The position numbers and the translations under genes are program-made. The notes under the pieces were generated by a model. That model was not told the DNA's origin. It saw nothing but the letters and a program-made list of their open reading frames with translations, and made no database searches. A DNA stretch of 64,000 bases, from the NCBI GenBank assembly GCA_041389725.1, contig JAWKRG010000007.1:489083-553082 (forward strand), written 5' to 3'. Each line of letters begins with the position of its first letter. The stretch's first letter is position 1. The DNA is from Polyangiaceae bacterium. Lineage in GTDB: Bacteria > Myxococcota_A > Polyangia > Polyangiales > Polyangiaceae. Below, in pieces: positions 25,932 through 35,999 of this stretch.

Positions 25932-28900
25932 AGCCCTTCGGATGCGCAAGCGTTAGACGATACTGGTTTGAGTGGAAGTGCCTCCAGCCGCTCCACGATG
26001 GGCGACTTCTTCTTCGCGGGCGAGTGCGCCACCAGCCAGTACCCCTCGCCGTCGACCACTGGCGCCATCGCCAGGCGGCCTTTGCGCAGCTTCGAGGTTT
26101 CGACCTGCAACTCCGTGCCCTCCCGGTGGAAGCGGAGCAGCAGGTGCTTGGGCGCCAACTTGCCCGAAAGGGCAAGCAGCACCGAGCCATCGCGATCCGT
26201 GACGAGATAGGGTCGGAACCAGTGTCGAAGGGACTTGCGCTCCAAAATCACCTGCACGTGACCGCTCTCGGGATCGATCGTGAGCAGTCGCCGCGAGACG
26301 AAGTGCTTCCAGTGAGTGGGCAGTTCGTCCACGGCCCACAGCAGGCGGTCCGTGTGGGAGTAGGTCGCGGCACGCACGGTTCCGAGCTCCTGGTCCAGGC
26401 CCACGGACTGGAAGCCCTCTTCACCCAGAATCGAGATCGTGAGCTGCCCCAGCAGCGGTGCCGCAGCGCCGCCAAAGTGATAGATGCGACCGCGGCTGCG
26501 GCTGTACACCCGAACTACCTCCGCCTCCGAATTCGCGGGCGGTCCGTGCTTGGCCGCGGTCGACTGCAATGACGGTCCCGGCCCAATCACGGTGCCGAGC
26601 ACGTCGGCGTAAGAGTAGAGTTGACCATTGGCAGAGTAGACGTGCTCTTGAACCGCCCCAGTGTCCGGCACCACGCCTACAGCGACGGGTGCGGACCAGC
26701 CCCAGCCCAGATTGACCGAAGGCTCCGCCTGATTCACCCACGACAGCCCCGCCGCGAAGCTCGCGCTCAAGCTCTCACTCAGCGGCACGCGCAGCGGCGC
26801 GATAGTGCCAGCGGTCGTCAGCACGCCAGCATCTCCGCTCGGCAGCACTGCAAGAACCCGTGACACGCGCTCGGATAGCTCCGGCAGGGCCTCGAGCGTG
26901 CACACCGTGCACTCTCGGGCGGGCAGCCCAAGCGCCGGAGCACAGTACGGGCAGTCGCGATCGATGACCGGGAAGAACTCCAAGGGCAGCGGTCCGTTGA
27001 GGTTCACCGAGCGGTGATAGGCATCCACTGCTTCGTAGTGGTTCGCGAGCCCGTTCGCGGGGACTGCAGGTTGCTTCAACAAGTGGATCCCAGTGCCGAG
27101 GGTGTTGTCGGTGGTGCCAATTGGAGTATTGGCGTGCGTCCAAAACCGACCTGGGAGCGAGAACGGTAGAGAGGGCTCGGACACGGGGTCTTTTGCCGGG
27201 ACGCATGGAAACAGACTCGGGTCCACGCCTGCCAGACTGGGTACCCAGTCTTGGCCCCAGCTCGTCGTACGCCAGCGCTCGTAGTCCATGTTCCAGCACC
27301 AGGTACGCGAGTAGCTGAGATTCGTGTGATAGAAGAGGTTTCCTTCCTGCGCACCGACGTCGCGTCCCTGCATTTGGACGCTGTGCCACAATCCCTCTTT
27401 CGTTTCCACAATCGGGTTCAGGAGTACCTCGTCGACAGCTTCCTTGGCGAAGCAGTTGACACCCTCAGAATCGTCCTGGATGCAGTGACGATAGTCTGTG
27501 TGCGGAACCGTAGCGGTCTTCTGAGTCGGGGTCGCGGCCGCGCGATCGAAAGAGCCGAATGGCCGGAAGCGCAGGCTGGTGAGGACCGTGCGTGCCTCAC
27601 CCTTCCCGTTGAGGCTCGTCCCCGGCACCACGCTCGTGGAGGTCTTCGCCACGAAATGGGGGCACGGGACTGGATCACATACGTCACCGAGAACTTCAGC
27701 CTCTCGCGCCACCTCGGCATCCAGGTTGCAGTTCTCCTGGAACGGATTCGCCACGTCCGGACAGTTGTCGGCGGCGACGCCGTTGCACGCCGTGTTGCAC
27801 ACCTGGTCGCCGTCGGGGTCACCACCATCCTCGTCGCACGGGCAGGCGTCGCAGGCGTCGCCCATGCCATCGCCATCGGTATCAGTCTGCGCTGGGTTGA
27901 AGGTCCCAGGGCAGTTGTCGAGGTGCTCGTCGACTCCGTCTGCGTCGGGATCGACCGCGTACGAAAACTCCACGCTCGTCGTCGTAGGCACGACGACCTG
28001 CGGACATGTGGCAAGTGGAACATTCGAGAGGCACCGCAGAGACGTCTGGTCGTAGTGGCAGGGATATCCAACCGGATCGGGCAGGCACAGAACGCAAACG
28101 TCTACCTCGCCTGGCACTCTGCCGGGCCGCCTGTTGTATCCGCCGGGGCAGGTGGCGTGAGGCTCTACCCCAACTACCGGAAACTGGGCGAAACCCGCAC
28201 CTTGCTGGCTGCCAAACGCTTTCGCAAACCATCCGTATGCGAGCGCGGTAAGCGAAGCGGGCACTCCGTGCTTCCTGATGAAAGAAACGCACGACGCTGT
28301 GTTCGGATCACATCCGGGAGGTGATGCAACCGAGTCAAACGGCCCGCCTGCTCCGTTGTACGCAAAGAACGGAAGAAGTTGCCCACCCAGGGTATCACTC
28401 AGCTGATCCGCGATGCTCTTCTCAGCGCTAGCTGCTCCGTTCTTCACCGCTTCATCCACGCAATCCAGGCCCGGTAAGAACGTGCATGCGTTTTCGATGG
28501 CATCGCGACACCCCAGCCGTTTCACATGCAGGATGTTGACGTCTCCGCCCTCATAGGGCGCAACGCGTATGCCAGAAGCCACCACAGGTCTCACGCGGAG
28601 ACAGCTTTGGCGATAGCGCTCACCGAACGGAACGTTCCGCATCCAATCGGTCTTCGGGTTGACCTGGTAGATGCGATCCGGAGAACACGGCACCAGCTCC
28701 GGCAGCAGCCCCAAGTAGAACCGCAGCACGAGTACGGCCGATAACACCTCGAAACCGTCGCAAGTTACTTCGCTGCCATCGATGCCGTACTCGCCCAGTT
28801 TCTCGGCCAGCTTCTTGTGCATTTCCTCCAACATCTTGGTGCACTGAGTCGTGCCGAAGGTACCGTCTGCTAGAGACCCAGGCCCTTTCCACGTACACGA

Positions 28901-29592
28901 GTTCAACGCAAGCACGCCGTCCACAGGGGTAAGGGTAATGGGCATCCAAAGCCCGGTCTGCCCGTTGCGAGTCTCTACCTTCAGGTCAGCCGGATGCATG
29001 CGCAGGATAAACTCCCGATCTGGCCCTGGGACCATGCGACCGAGCATGAAAAAGGGGTCGGCGTCGACGGCCGGCAGCGAACCGTCCGATTGCAGGACCG
29101 ACAGGTCAACCGCGGTGGGTGCAAGCGGCTCCGCCACGGCGTACCAAGGAACCGAACTCCCGCCCGGTGGTATCCACACGCGAGCAGGATCGAGATCCAG
29201 CGTTACCCATCCAGGTCTCGGGTCGAACAAACTGACGCCCGGAATCGTGTTCGTTGGCTCCCGTCTGAACTGCAAGCAGACGTGGCGTGTGCCCAGAGTG
29301 CAACAGGGATTCTTACTGCCGGGGATGGCACAAGCCGGCAAACCCGCGAAAGTCGGCATTGGACTCAGGATGAGAGACGCGTTTCCAGAGAGATCTCCAT
29401 AGTTGAACAACGCCTGCAGCTGAGTTCGCAGTTCCGCGACAGTACCGCTGTCGATGGTGAGACTGCCCCGTTTTCCCCCCAGCACGGTCGGATCGCTCAC
29501 CACATTGGACGGCATTGCCAGTGGCTGGCTATGGTTCACGTTTTGGGACGCCGTGTTCGCCTCAGTGCACCCGAGCGCCGCGATGCCAAGCA

Positions 29593-29596
<4 letters not shown>
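25928..29596 (-). CDS. Large surface lipoprotein with TSP3 repeats; frame disconnected from its true start (phase-OFF)
   Basis: The frame gives 1222 residues from a TTG at 29596, but the first residues (MMLGIAALGC) are only the end of a lipoprotein signal peptide. The real start appears to be the ATG at 29688. It carries the same strong ribosome-binding site and the same first codons as the 6562-8190 gene, but lies in another frame because of a (GGCA)10 tract. One unit more, or two fewer, would join them and yield a signal peptide ending AALGC. The mature protein has a beta-rich N-terminal part, calcium-binding TSP3-like repeats near residues 535-600 (DPDADGVDEHLDNCPG, DTDGDGMGDACD), and a C-terminal propeller-like part. 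It is probably surface-exposed. A sequencing error in the repeat is the main alternative. Confidence 0.7.
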
Positions 29597-29688
<92 letters not shown>

Positions 29689-29790
29689 GTCCACCTCCCG
29701 CAACCTGAACGATACCAGCTTGCGCGACATGTGGGCGGTGTTGCGACGCGCCGTGATCACTTTTGTGAGCGTGTCTCCTACATCAGAGAA
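29689..29790 (-). promoter_or_regulatory. Leader/promoter region shared with the 8.2 kb lipoprotein operon (copy B)
   Basis: Copy B of the leader described at 8191-8290. The first 35 bases upstream of the ATG at 29688 match copy A, including the perfect GGGAGGTGG ribosome-binding site. The CGCTCACAA block lies at 29763-29771 with ATGTAGG beyond it, at the same 77-bp distance from the start codon. The intervening sequence has diverged. Confidence 0.55.
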
Positions 29791-29830
29791 TGCTGCGTGA
29801 AATCGAGTTGCCGGGGCGGGCGAGCGCACG

Positions 29831-29851
29831 GTTGAGCAAACTTTGCTCAAC
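29831..29851. promoter_or_regulatory. 21-bp perfect palindrome upstream of the phase-variable operon
   Basis: Arms GTTGAGCAAA and TTTGCTCAAC flank a single central C. It lies about 145 bp upstream of the lipoprotein start and about 50 bp beyond the shared promoter block. The size and symmetry fit a dimeric repressor or activator site. No T-run follows, so a terminator is less likely. It is not present in the 8.2 kb copy of the leader. Confidence 0.45.
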
Positions 29852-29883
29852 TGGAACACGTAGAACTGGCGCGCCCATCGCGG

Positions 29884-29960
29884 CGAGTTGCTCAGATTCG
29901 TGATCATTGCGGGGAGATGCTCGACCATGTCGGCGAAATGATCACCCTGGTGAGCATTTC
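29884..29960 (-). repeat. 77-bp dispersed repeat, copy 1
   Basis: On the minus strand this 77-bp stretch matches 43633-43709 with roughly 80 percent identity by eye and one compensated single-base gap. It contains a 9-bp perfect inverted repeat (GTGATCATT and AATGATCAC, 28 bp apart), so it could fold into a stem. One frame of both copies reads similarly (GDH...DM.E...TNLSNS), hinting at a decayed gene fragment. No transposase is nearby. Confidence 0.5.
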
Positions 29961-30065
29961 TTCCACGTGATTCGCTCCGCATGCGCGCACTGAGAACGCG
30001 CAGCGCGGCGGCGGTGTCCCACGCGAGCGTCTTCGCTCCGCCGCGCGTAGGGAGTGAGCCTCTTG

Positions 30066-30884
30066 CTACTCCGCCAACAAGCGTCGAATACGTTGGGCGT
30101 CGAGTTCGCCTTCCAGGGCCGCTTCCATCGCTTCGGCGAGGCCGGGGCGCGCGGAGCTTTCCGTCGCCACGCGCACGCGTTGTTTGAGGTCGGGCCCAGC
30201 GTCGCGTAGGGCGAGAGCTGCGCCCAGGCGTTGCGCCGCTGTCTGAGTGGGATCTTCTGCTAGCTCCGCCAGTGCTTCGGGGGTTGTCCCTTCGACGCGG
30301 TACTGCGTGGCCTGCAGCGACTGCGTCGCGCGTTTCATCCAGGCTTCGGGGTCACCCGCGCTCTCGTCGAGTACGCGTAGTCGGGTCGCCGGCGTGCGCG
30401 AACGAAATCGGCGTGCGTGCTGGTGCATGGACTCCGCTGCGACTTCGGGCAGATCTACGGGAAGCTCCAGGGGCGAACCCGTGCGGAGACTGACGCGAAC
30501 TGCGCGGTCTCCGTCGAGGCGCGCGATGCCGGTGACTTCCGCCCAAGGGACGAAGCGCCGTCTGCGAAAGCTCCGCACACACAGCCCGTCTTCGCCGAGG
30601 GTCACGCTGCCCCAGGGAATGCGATGGCTCAACACGCGCGCGCTGGTGCGATACGCACCGAGCGCGATGGCGACGGCGGCGATCATTCCGAACACCATCC
30701 CGAGAATGATTGCGGACACGGAGGCAGCAGCGCTATCGCCGAAGGACGTGGAGAAGACGGTGGTCAGCGCCAGGCCGACGCCCAGGATCAGTGCCGTCCC
30801 CAGAGTCGGCACTGCCAGCGCCAGCGCGAGGCAGCCGAGCCCCCGCAGTGTCCAGACGGACCGTCGCAGGCGAAACTGCTTCAT
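30066..30884 (-). CDS. Two-TM membrane protein with PH-like domain
   Basis: 272 residues from the ATG at 30884, with GGGAGGAAGCG directly upstream; the ORF to 30905 is seven codons longer but without support. Two hydrophobic segments (about 15-45 and 55-80) are followed by a beta-rich cytoplasmic domain (about 85-150). That domain resembles bacterial PH (bPH-type) domains: GSVTLGEDGLCVRSF, FVPWAEVTGI. A helical Ala/Glu-rich C-terminus follows. It is last in a minus-strand run from the glycerol kinase gene. Function unknown. Confidence 0.65.
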   Translation of the reverse strand: MKQFRLRRSVWTLRGLGCLALALAVPTLGTALILGVGLALTTVFSTSFGDSAAASVSAIILGMVFGMIAAVAIALGAYRTSARVLSHRIPWGSVTLGEDGLCVRSFRRRRFVPWAEVTGIARLDGDRAVRVSLRTGSPLELPVDLPEVAAESMHQHARRFRSRTPATRLRVLDESAGDPEAWMKRATQSLQATQYRVEGTTPEALAELAEDPTQTAAQRLGAALALRDAGPDLKQRVRVATESSARPGLAEAMEAALEGELDAQRIRRLLAE

Positions 30885-30944
30885 CGCTTCCTCCCGCTTC
30901 GGCAAGAACCTCGACGGGGCGGCGCGAACGTCACGTTCTCGCCT

Positions 30945-31637
30945 TCAATCGGGAGCGACGACCGTCAGCTCCAATCGGGCGCGGGCATTCTGGAAGAAGT
31001 TGCTCAGCGCATCACTCAAGCGGCGCCCCACGTACCATCGCGCCAGGGGGGCTTCCGCGCGTTCGAAGGGCAAATTCCGAAAGGGAGTGTCCGCATGCTT
31101 GTGCAGCACCAGGAGTTCCGCGCGACTGGGAGCGAGCATGGGCGCAACCATGCGATCCAGGTACAAGCTGGCGCGCGCCCGTCGGCGCAGCAGGCGCAAG
31201 ACCTCGCGGTCCGCGATCCCTTCGGCACGCGCCGCGGCATCCACTGCGTCGCGCCCGCCGCTACGCTCGTAAAGCAGCTTGCGCGCAGCCTCGGTTTGCC
31301 GGGAGAGCTCCCGCTCGGACGGTTCGGGGTCGATGCGCAGCGACGCCAGCAAGGTTTCGGCCACGTGGCGTTCGAGAGCCGCGCGTACGTGGCGCTCACG
31401 ATAGGGGCGCTCGGCACTGGGCGAGTGGTCGGGATCCGAAAGCGCCTCCAGTCGCGCCTCGAACGCCAGCGGGCGCTCGAAAATGAAGCGCGGTGCGCGA
31501 ACTCCGCCGGTCTCCGGCGCGCTGAAACGCACTACGACGCGATCGAGCTCCACGGGTTGGGCGGCGGACTGCGCCGCCGCGGACGCCGTAGCCAGCGTCC
31601 CTAGCATCGCGCTCGCAACGAGCGCGATGCGCCTCAT
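30945..31637 (-). CDS. Exported protein of unknown function
   Basis: 230 residues with a clear signal peptide (MRRIALVASAMLGTLATASAAAQS). The mature part is helical, rich in Arg, Ala and Glu, with a segment around 80-180 that vaguely resembles the N-terminal domain of SurA-type periplasmic chaperones. No parvulin domain is present. Its start overlaps the UPF0158 gene stop by 4 bp (ATGA), so the two are translationally coupled. A periplasmic folding or envelope role is only a guess. Confidence 0.6.
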   Translation of the reverse strand: MRRIALVASAMLGTLATASAAAQSAAQPVELDRVVVRFSAPETGGVRAPRFIFERPLAFEARLEALSDPDHSPSAERPYRERHVRAALERHVAETLLASLRIDPEPSERELSRQTEAARKLLYERSGGRDAVDAAARAEGIADREVLRLLRRRARASLYLDRMVAPMLAPSRAELLVLHKHADTPFRNLPFERAEAPLARWYVGRRLSDALSNFFQNARARLELTVVAPD

Positions 31638-32359
31638 CCCGGGCTTTCCTTGCTGCTGACAGGATCGGCGTCGGAGTCGGCGAGGCTCGGCGCCTCGCCT
31701 TCCTTTGCTTCGCCGCGACTGAAGCTGCGTGCCGCGCGTCTCGCTTTGACGAATTCGGCAAAGGCGAGAACCTTTTCCAGATCTCGACTACCCAGCACGT
31801 CCACCAGTTCCTTCAGTTGATTGCGCAGCGTGTCCGCACTGCGCCCTCGACGCCCGGCTAGTTGCTCTTGGGAGATCGGAGCCAGATCCTTGGCGGGCGG
31901 CACTGGCGCAGGGGGGCGCGCGATAGGCGTCAGGCTATGCGCTGCTAGCCACGCTTCCATGAAGACGCGCAGACGTTCGCTGCGAAAGGCGAACCAGCGC
32001 TCGCGCTCTGGTCCGTAGGCCATCAGCACGTCCTTGAAGCGACGAAACGCACCCTTGCCGTCGATGGCGCGCGTGAGCTTGGTGGCAAGCTCTTGGTCTT
32101 CCACCATGGGAATGAAGCGCTCCATCCAACGGTACTGCTCGCGGGAGCTCACCGGGTCGATGCGCATGTAGGAACTCTCGGAGGCGATGCGCGCGTGCAT
32201 CTCGGGATCCGCGATGCCATCGACGACGCGCAACACCTCTCCGGTATCTATGTGCAAGTAGCTGTGGACTTCTGGAGCATTGTTCTCGAAGGCGTCTTCG
32301 AGCGCTTCCCAGTCCACAGGAACGTCACGGCTGCTGCCGTCCGGCTGGGGGTCCGTCAT
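31634..32359 (-). CDS. UPF0158-family protein
   Basis: 241 residues. The N-terminal 140 residues carry the UPF0158 pattern: VDWEALEDAFENN, a Tyr-rich IDTGEVLRVVDG hairpin, and REQYRWMERFI, followed by GAFRRFKDVL and ERERWFAF. The C-terminal 100 residues are a family-external extension that includes a small helical, possibly HTH-like part (ISQEQLAGRRGRSADTL) and a charged tail. Soluble; biochemical function unknown. It is coupled to the exported protein gene downstream and starts 65 bp after the glycerol kinase gene. Confidence 0.75.
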   Translation of the reverse strand: MTDPQPDGSSRDVPVDWEALEDAFENNAPEVHSYLHIDTGEVLRVVDGIADPEMHARIASESSYMRIDPVSSREQYRWMERFIPMVEDQELATKLTRAIDGKGAFRRFKDVLMAYGPERERWFAFRSERLRVFMEAWLAAHSLTPIARPPAPVPPAKDLAPISQEQLAGRRGRSADTLRNQLKELVDVLGSRDLEKVLAFAEFVKARRAARSFSRGEAKEGEAPSLADSDADPVSSKESPG

Positions 32360-32424
32360 ATTGTCTAAGTTGGGTGGGGATGGGCCCGCTCGACAGGAGC
32401 GGGATCTTCAGTATCGGGTATGCG

Positions 32425-33936
32425 CTAGCTGGCGCCCAGGGCCGATCGCGAACGACGCACCGCGTCATGCCAGCCGCCAACCCGGTCAGTGCGGGTTTTC
32501 TCGGAGATTTCGGGATCGAACGTACGGTCCAGGTGCAGCATTCCTCGAGCCGCCTCGGGTCCTGGTAGCAGCCCCGAACCGATCCCTGCCAGCATGGCCG
32601 CCCCACGAGCCGTCGACTCCAGGTCCGTTGGACGCTCCACGACTAGGTTCGAGAAGTCCGCCTGCAGTTGCATCAACAGTCCGTTCGCAGCCGCGCCGCC
32701 ATCCACGCGCATTCGCGTCACGGCCGCTCCCAGATCGTCACTCATGGCGCGCACCAGATCATTCACCTCGAAGGCGATCGCCTCGAGGGTCGCGCGTGCC
32801 AAGTGCGCTTTGGTCGTACCTCGGGTCAACCCCGTGATCGTGCCACGCGCGTGAGGATCCCAGTAGGGAGCCCCCAAGCCGGCGAGGGCGGGAACGAAGT
32901 GCACACCGTCGGCTGCGGGCACGCTGCTCGCCAACTCTTCGATCTCGCTCGCCTTGCTGACCAGACCGAGCCCGTCGCGCAACCACTGCACTGCCGCGCC
33001 GGCGATGAAGGCGCTGCCCTCCAGCGCGTAGACCACGTCGTCACCAATCTGCCAACCCACGGTGGACAGCAGACCGAAGCGACTCGCCACGGGCTTGCCC
33101 CCGACGTTGACCAGCACGAATGCCCCGGTGCCATAGGTGCACTTCGCTTCACCGACGCCAAAACAAGCCTGGCCGAACAGCGCTGCGTGCTGGTCGCCGG
33201 CCATTCCCGCGATGGGGACGCCATCCGGCAAGATCCCAAGACCGCGTGTAGCGGCGATGGTTCCAGCGCTGGGAACGATGCGGGGGAGCACGGCCTTGGG
33301 CACTGTCAGCAGCTCGCACATCGCGCCGTGCCAGGAGCGATCTGCCAGATCCATCAACAAGGTGCGTGACGCGTTGGTCACGTCGGTGACGTGCGGAGCG
33401 CCGTGCTTGGCACCGCCCGCCAAACGCCAAACCAGGTAGCTGTCGACCGTGCCGAAGCAGAGCTCGCCTGCGAGGGCGCGGGCACGTGCGCCGTCCACGT
33501 TGTCCAGCAGCCACGCGAGCTTGGTGCCCGAGAAGTAGGGATCGAGCACCAAACCCGTAGCGCGCCGCACTGCGTCCTCGTGGCCATCGGCTTTCAGCTT
33601 GGCGCACTGCTCCGCGGTACGCCGATCCTGCCAGACGATAGCGCGATGAACGGCACGATCCTGCGCGCGGTCCCACAGCAGCGTCGTCTCACGCTGATTG
33701 GTGATGCCAATCGCCGCAACCGCGTCACCCTTGACCCCCGCCGCCGAGAGCGCGCCTTCCACGGATTGCGCCACGGATTGCCAGATCTCCTCGGGCTCGT
33801 GCTCGACCCAGCCGGGCTGGGGGAAGTGCTGCGAAAACTCGCGGTTGTCACGACCCAGGGTGCGACCGCTGGTATCCATCACCAGCGCCGTCGACCCGGT
33901 CGTGCCCTGATCGATCGCCAAAAGGTGCTTTGCCAC
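32425..33936 (-). CDS. glpK: Glycerol kinase
   Basis: 503 residues from a GTG, the normal family length. It phosphorylates glycerol to glycerol-3-phosphate with ATP. The FGGY-family signatures are present: AIDQGTTGST at the N-terminus (phosphate-1 loop), the WQDRRT substrate loop, and YGTGAFVLVN and GGAAANGLLMQ in the C-terminal domain. No glycerol facilitator or G3P dehydrogenase gene is adjacent. It is divergent from the FHA-cyclase gene (192-bp shared upstream region) and is followed by three small co-directional genes of unknown function. Confidence 0.95.
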   Translation of the reverse strand: MAKHLLAIDQGTTGSTALVMDTSGRTLGRDNREFSQHFPQPGWVEHEPEEIWQSVAQSVEGALSAAGVKGDAVAAIGITNQRETTLLWDRAQDRAVHRAIVWQDRRTAEQCAKLKADGHEDAVRRATGLVLDPYFSGTKLAWLLDNVDGARARALAGELCFGTVDSYLVWRLAGGAKHGAPHVTDVTNASRTLLMDLADRSWHGAMCELLTVPKAVLPRIVPSAGTIAATRGLGILPDGVPIAGMAGDQHAALFGQACFGVGEAKCTYGTGAFVLVNVGGKPVASRFGLLSTVGWQIGDDVVYALEGSAFIAGAAVQWLRDGLGLVSKASEIEELASSVPAADGVHFVPALAGLGAPYWDPHARGTITGLTRGTTKAHLARATLEAIAFEVNDLVRAMSDDLGAAVTRMRVDGGAAANGLLMQLQADFSNLVVERPTDLESTARGAAMLAGIGSGLLPGPEAARGMLHLDRTFDPEISEKTRTDRVGGWHDAVRRSRSALGAS

Positions 33937-34128
33937 GCCGCGAGGATATCAGAGATGGGCGCCTGTCAGCGTCTCGCAGCCGCGGGTGACTCTGCGGCCC
34001 TCGACTCGAGGCAACGCTCGCCAGAGGACGGGAATTCCGCCAAGTCCGCACCGAGATTGTCCCTGCTCTTAGTGCGGGTTTCTGCGGCCTTGTCCCCGCG
34101 CGAAGTGAAGGGTAGCCTCGAAACCATA

Positions 34129-35982
34129 ATGGCTCGCCTACTGCTCGCGACTCCGGAGGGTCAGCAGGTTGTCGAGCTTCGTGCGTTCAACACCCTGGGA
34201 CGCCATCCGAGCAACACGATCCAGCTTCTCGACAAGATCGTGTCGAAGGAGCACTGCATCGTGGAGCTGCGGGGTGCCGAGTACGTGCTCCGTGACTTGG
34301 GCAGCCTCAACGGAACCTACATCAACGGTGAACGCGTCAACGGCGAAAAGGGACTGCGCCATGGCGACGACATCTCCCTGGGCAGCACCCGGGCACGGTT
34401 CGACGACGGTAGCGGCCGGCCCGTTGCGCCGCCACCGCCGGCCGGCGCCAGCGCCGAGCCCCCTGCGTGGCAGCCGGGAGTGGCTCCTCCGCAATCCCTG
34501 CAGCGTCCCGTCAGCGCGCCGCCGTCGACGGTGGCCGCCGGCCCCCAGCACGCGCCCTTTGCCATGCCCCCCACGGCGGCGCCCCCAGCGGCGGCGCCCT
34601 ACGAGACGGCGCAGGCCGCGCCTACTCGCACCCCCACCCTCGACGATCCCGAAGGCGCGGGGATCACACCGATCAACTCCACGCGGGTGGACGTCAGCGA
34701 TCAATCCCGCGCCATCGGCACTCAGATCGCCGCGACGCAGAAGGGGTTCCTTCCCTACGACCAGATCGCCACCAATCCGGCGCAGATCTCAGCGGACTAC
34801 GAGCGGCTTCGCCTCTCCCACGAGCTGTCGCGCGAGATCGCGATGGAGCGGGATCTGCGCACCCTGCTCGACAAGATCTTGATGACGATCTTCAAGTTCG
34901 TGCGCGCGGACCGCGGGGTGATTTTCCTGCGGGATGCGGCGAACGAGCTGGTTCCGGGCGCGAGCCTGCGCCGCGATGGTAGCGAAACCCCGATCACTGT
35001 GTCTTCCACCATCATGGACCACGTGATGCGGGAGCGCGCGACGGTGCTGACCCACGACGCAGCGATGGACTTCGCGTCCTCCAAGGGCAAGAGCATGATC
35101 CTGAACCGGATCAGCTCGGCCATCGTGGCGCCCCTTCTGCACGACGAAGAGATCCTGGGCGTGATCTGGCTGGACAGCGAGACCCTGGCCCAGTTCCAAC
35201 CCAAGGACATGGAGATCGTGACGGCCATCGCCGCACAGGCCGCCATGTTCATCGAGATCAACATCTTGGGGAAGAAGATCGAGCAGGAGATCGTCAACCG
35301 CGAGCGCTTCAGCCGCTTGCTGTCCCCCAACGTGGCAGCGCGAGTATTGAGCGGCGAGCTGGACGTGAAGAAGGGCGGACAGCTGGTGCAGGAGTGCACC
35401 ATCTTCAACTCCGACATCCGCGGCTTCACGCGCATGAGCGAGGGCGCCAACCCGGAGGGCATCGTCGAGATGCTCAACGAGTACTTCGAGCACATGGTCG
35501 AGACCGTGTTCAAGTTCGAAGGCACCCTCGACAAGTTCATGGGAGACGGCATCATGGCGCTATGGGGCGCCCCGGTACGGCATCCGGACGATGCCCTTCG
35601 TGCCGTCAGCTGCGCCATCGAGCAGATGGAGGTGCTCGGTCGCTTCAACCGCAAGCGCATGGAGGACGACACCCCTCCCTTGGCCATCGGCATCGGCATC
35701 CACACGGGGCCGGTGGTTGCGGGCTACATCGGCAGTTCTCGCGCGCTTTCCTATACGGTGATCGGCGACACGGCCAACACGAGCGCGCGCCTCTGTGGGG
35801 TCGCGACTCCCGGACAAATCCTGGTCAGTGAGCACACCCTCGATCAGGTGCGCGCCCACTTCACCTTCGAAGAGCTGCCGCCTACCCCGCTGAAGGGCAA
35901 GGAGAAACCTTTCCGCCTCTTCAACATCGTGGGGAGCGCAGCCAGCGCTCAAGTGCCCGCGTCCCTCGAGAGCAGCACCTGA
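34129..35982 (+). CDS. FHA-GAF class III adenylate cyclase
   Basis: 617 residues from the ATG at 34129 (MARLLLATPEGQQ); the frame is open from 33391 but overlaps glpK on the other strand. Domains in order: FHA (about 1-85, with RHPSN and GSLNGTYING), a Pro/Ala linker (90-180), GAF (about 240-385), and a class III cyclase domain (about 415-590). The cyclase has all expected residues: first metal Asp in NSDIRGFT, substrate Lys and second Asp in DKFMGDG, substrate Asp in VIGDT, and the Asn/Arg pair in NTSARL. It is therefore probably an active adenylate cyclase. The FHA domain suggests recruitment by a phosphothreonine protein, linking it to the Ser/Thr kinases. Confidence 0.92.
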   Translation: MARLLLATPEGQQVVELRAFNTLGRHPSNTIQLLDKIVSKEHCIVELRGAEYVLRDLGSLNGTYINGERVNGEKGLRHGDDISLGSTRARFDDGSGRPVAPPPPAGASAEPPAWQPGVAPPQSLQRPVSAPPSTVAAGPQHAPFAMPPTAAPPAAAPYETAQAAPTRTPTLDDPEGAGITPINSTRVDVSDQSRAIGTQIAATQKGFLPYDQIATNPAQISADYERLRLSHELSREIAMERDLRTLLDKILMTIFKFVRADRGVIFLRDAANELVPGASLRRDGSETPITVSSTIMDHVMRERATVLTHDAAMDFASSKGKSMILNRISSAIVAPLLHDEEILGVIWLDSETLAQFQPKDMEIVTAIAAQAAMFIEINILGKKIEQEIVNRERFSRLLSPNVAARVLSGELDVKKGGQLVQECTIFNSDIRGFTRMSEGANPEGIVEMLNEYFEHMVETVFKFEGTLDKFMGDGIMALWGAPVRHPDDALRAVSCAIEQMEVLGRFNRKRMEDDTPPLAIGIGIHTGPVVAGYIGSSRALSYTVIGDTANTSARLCGVATPGQILVSEHTLDQVRAHFTFEELPPTPLKGKEKPFRLFNIVGSAASAQVPASLESST

Positions 35983-35999
35983 ATTTCTAGATGCGCGCG

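Noticed and set aside
30945..31637. Naming the exported protein a SurA chaperone
   Set aside because: Only a vague resemblance to the SurA N-terminal domain; no parvulin domain and no conserved motif.
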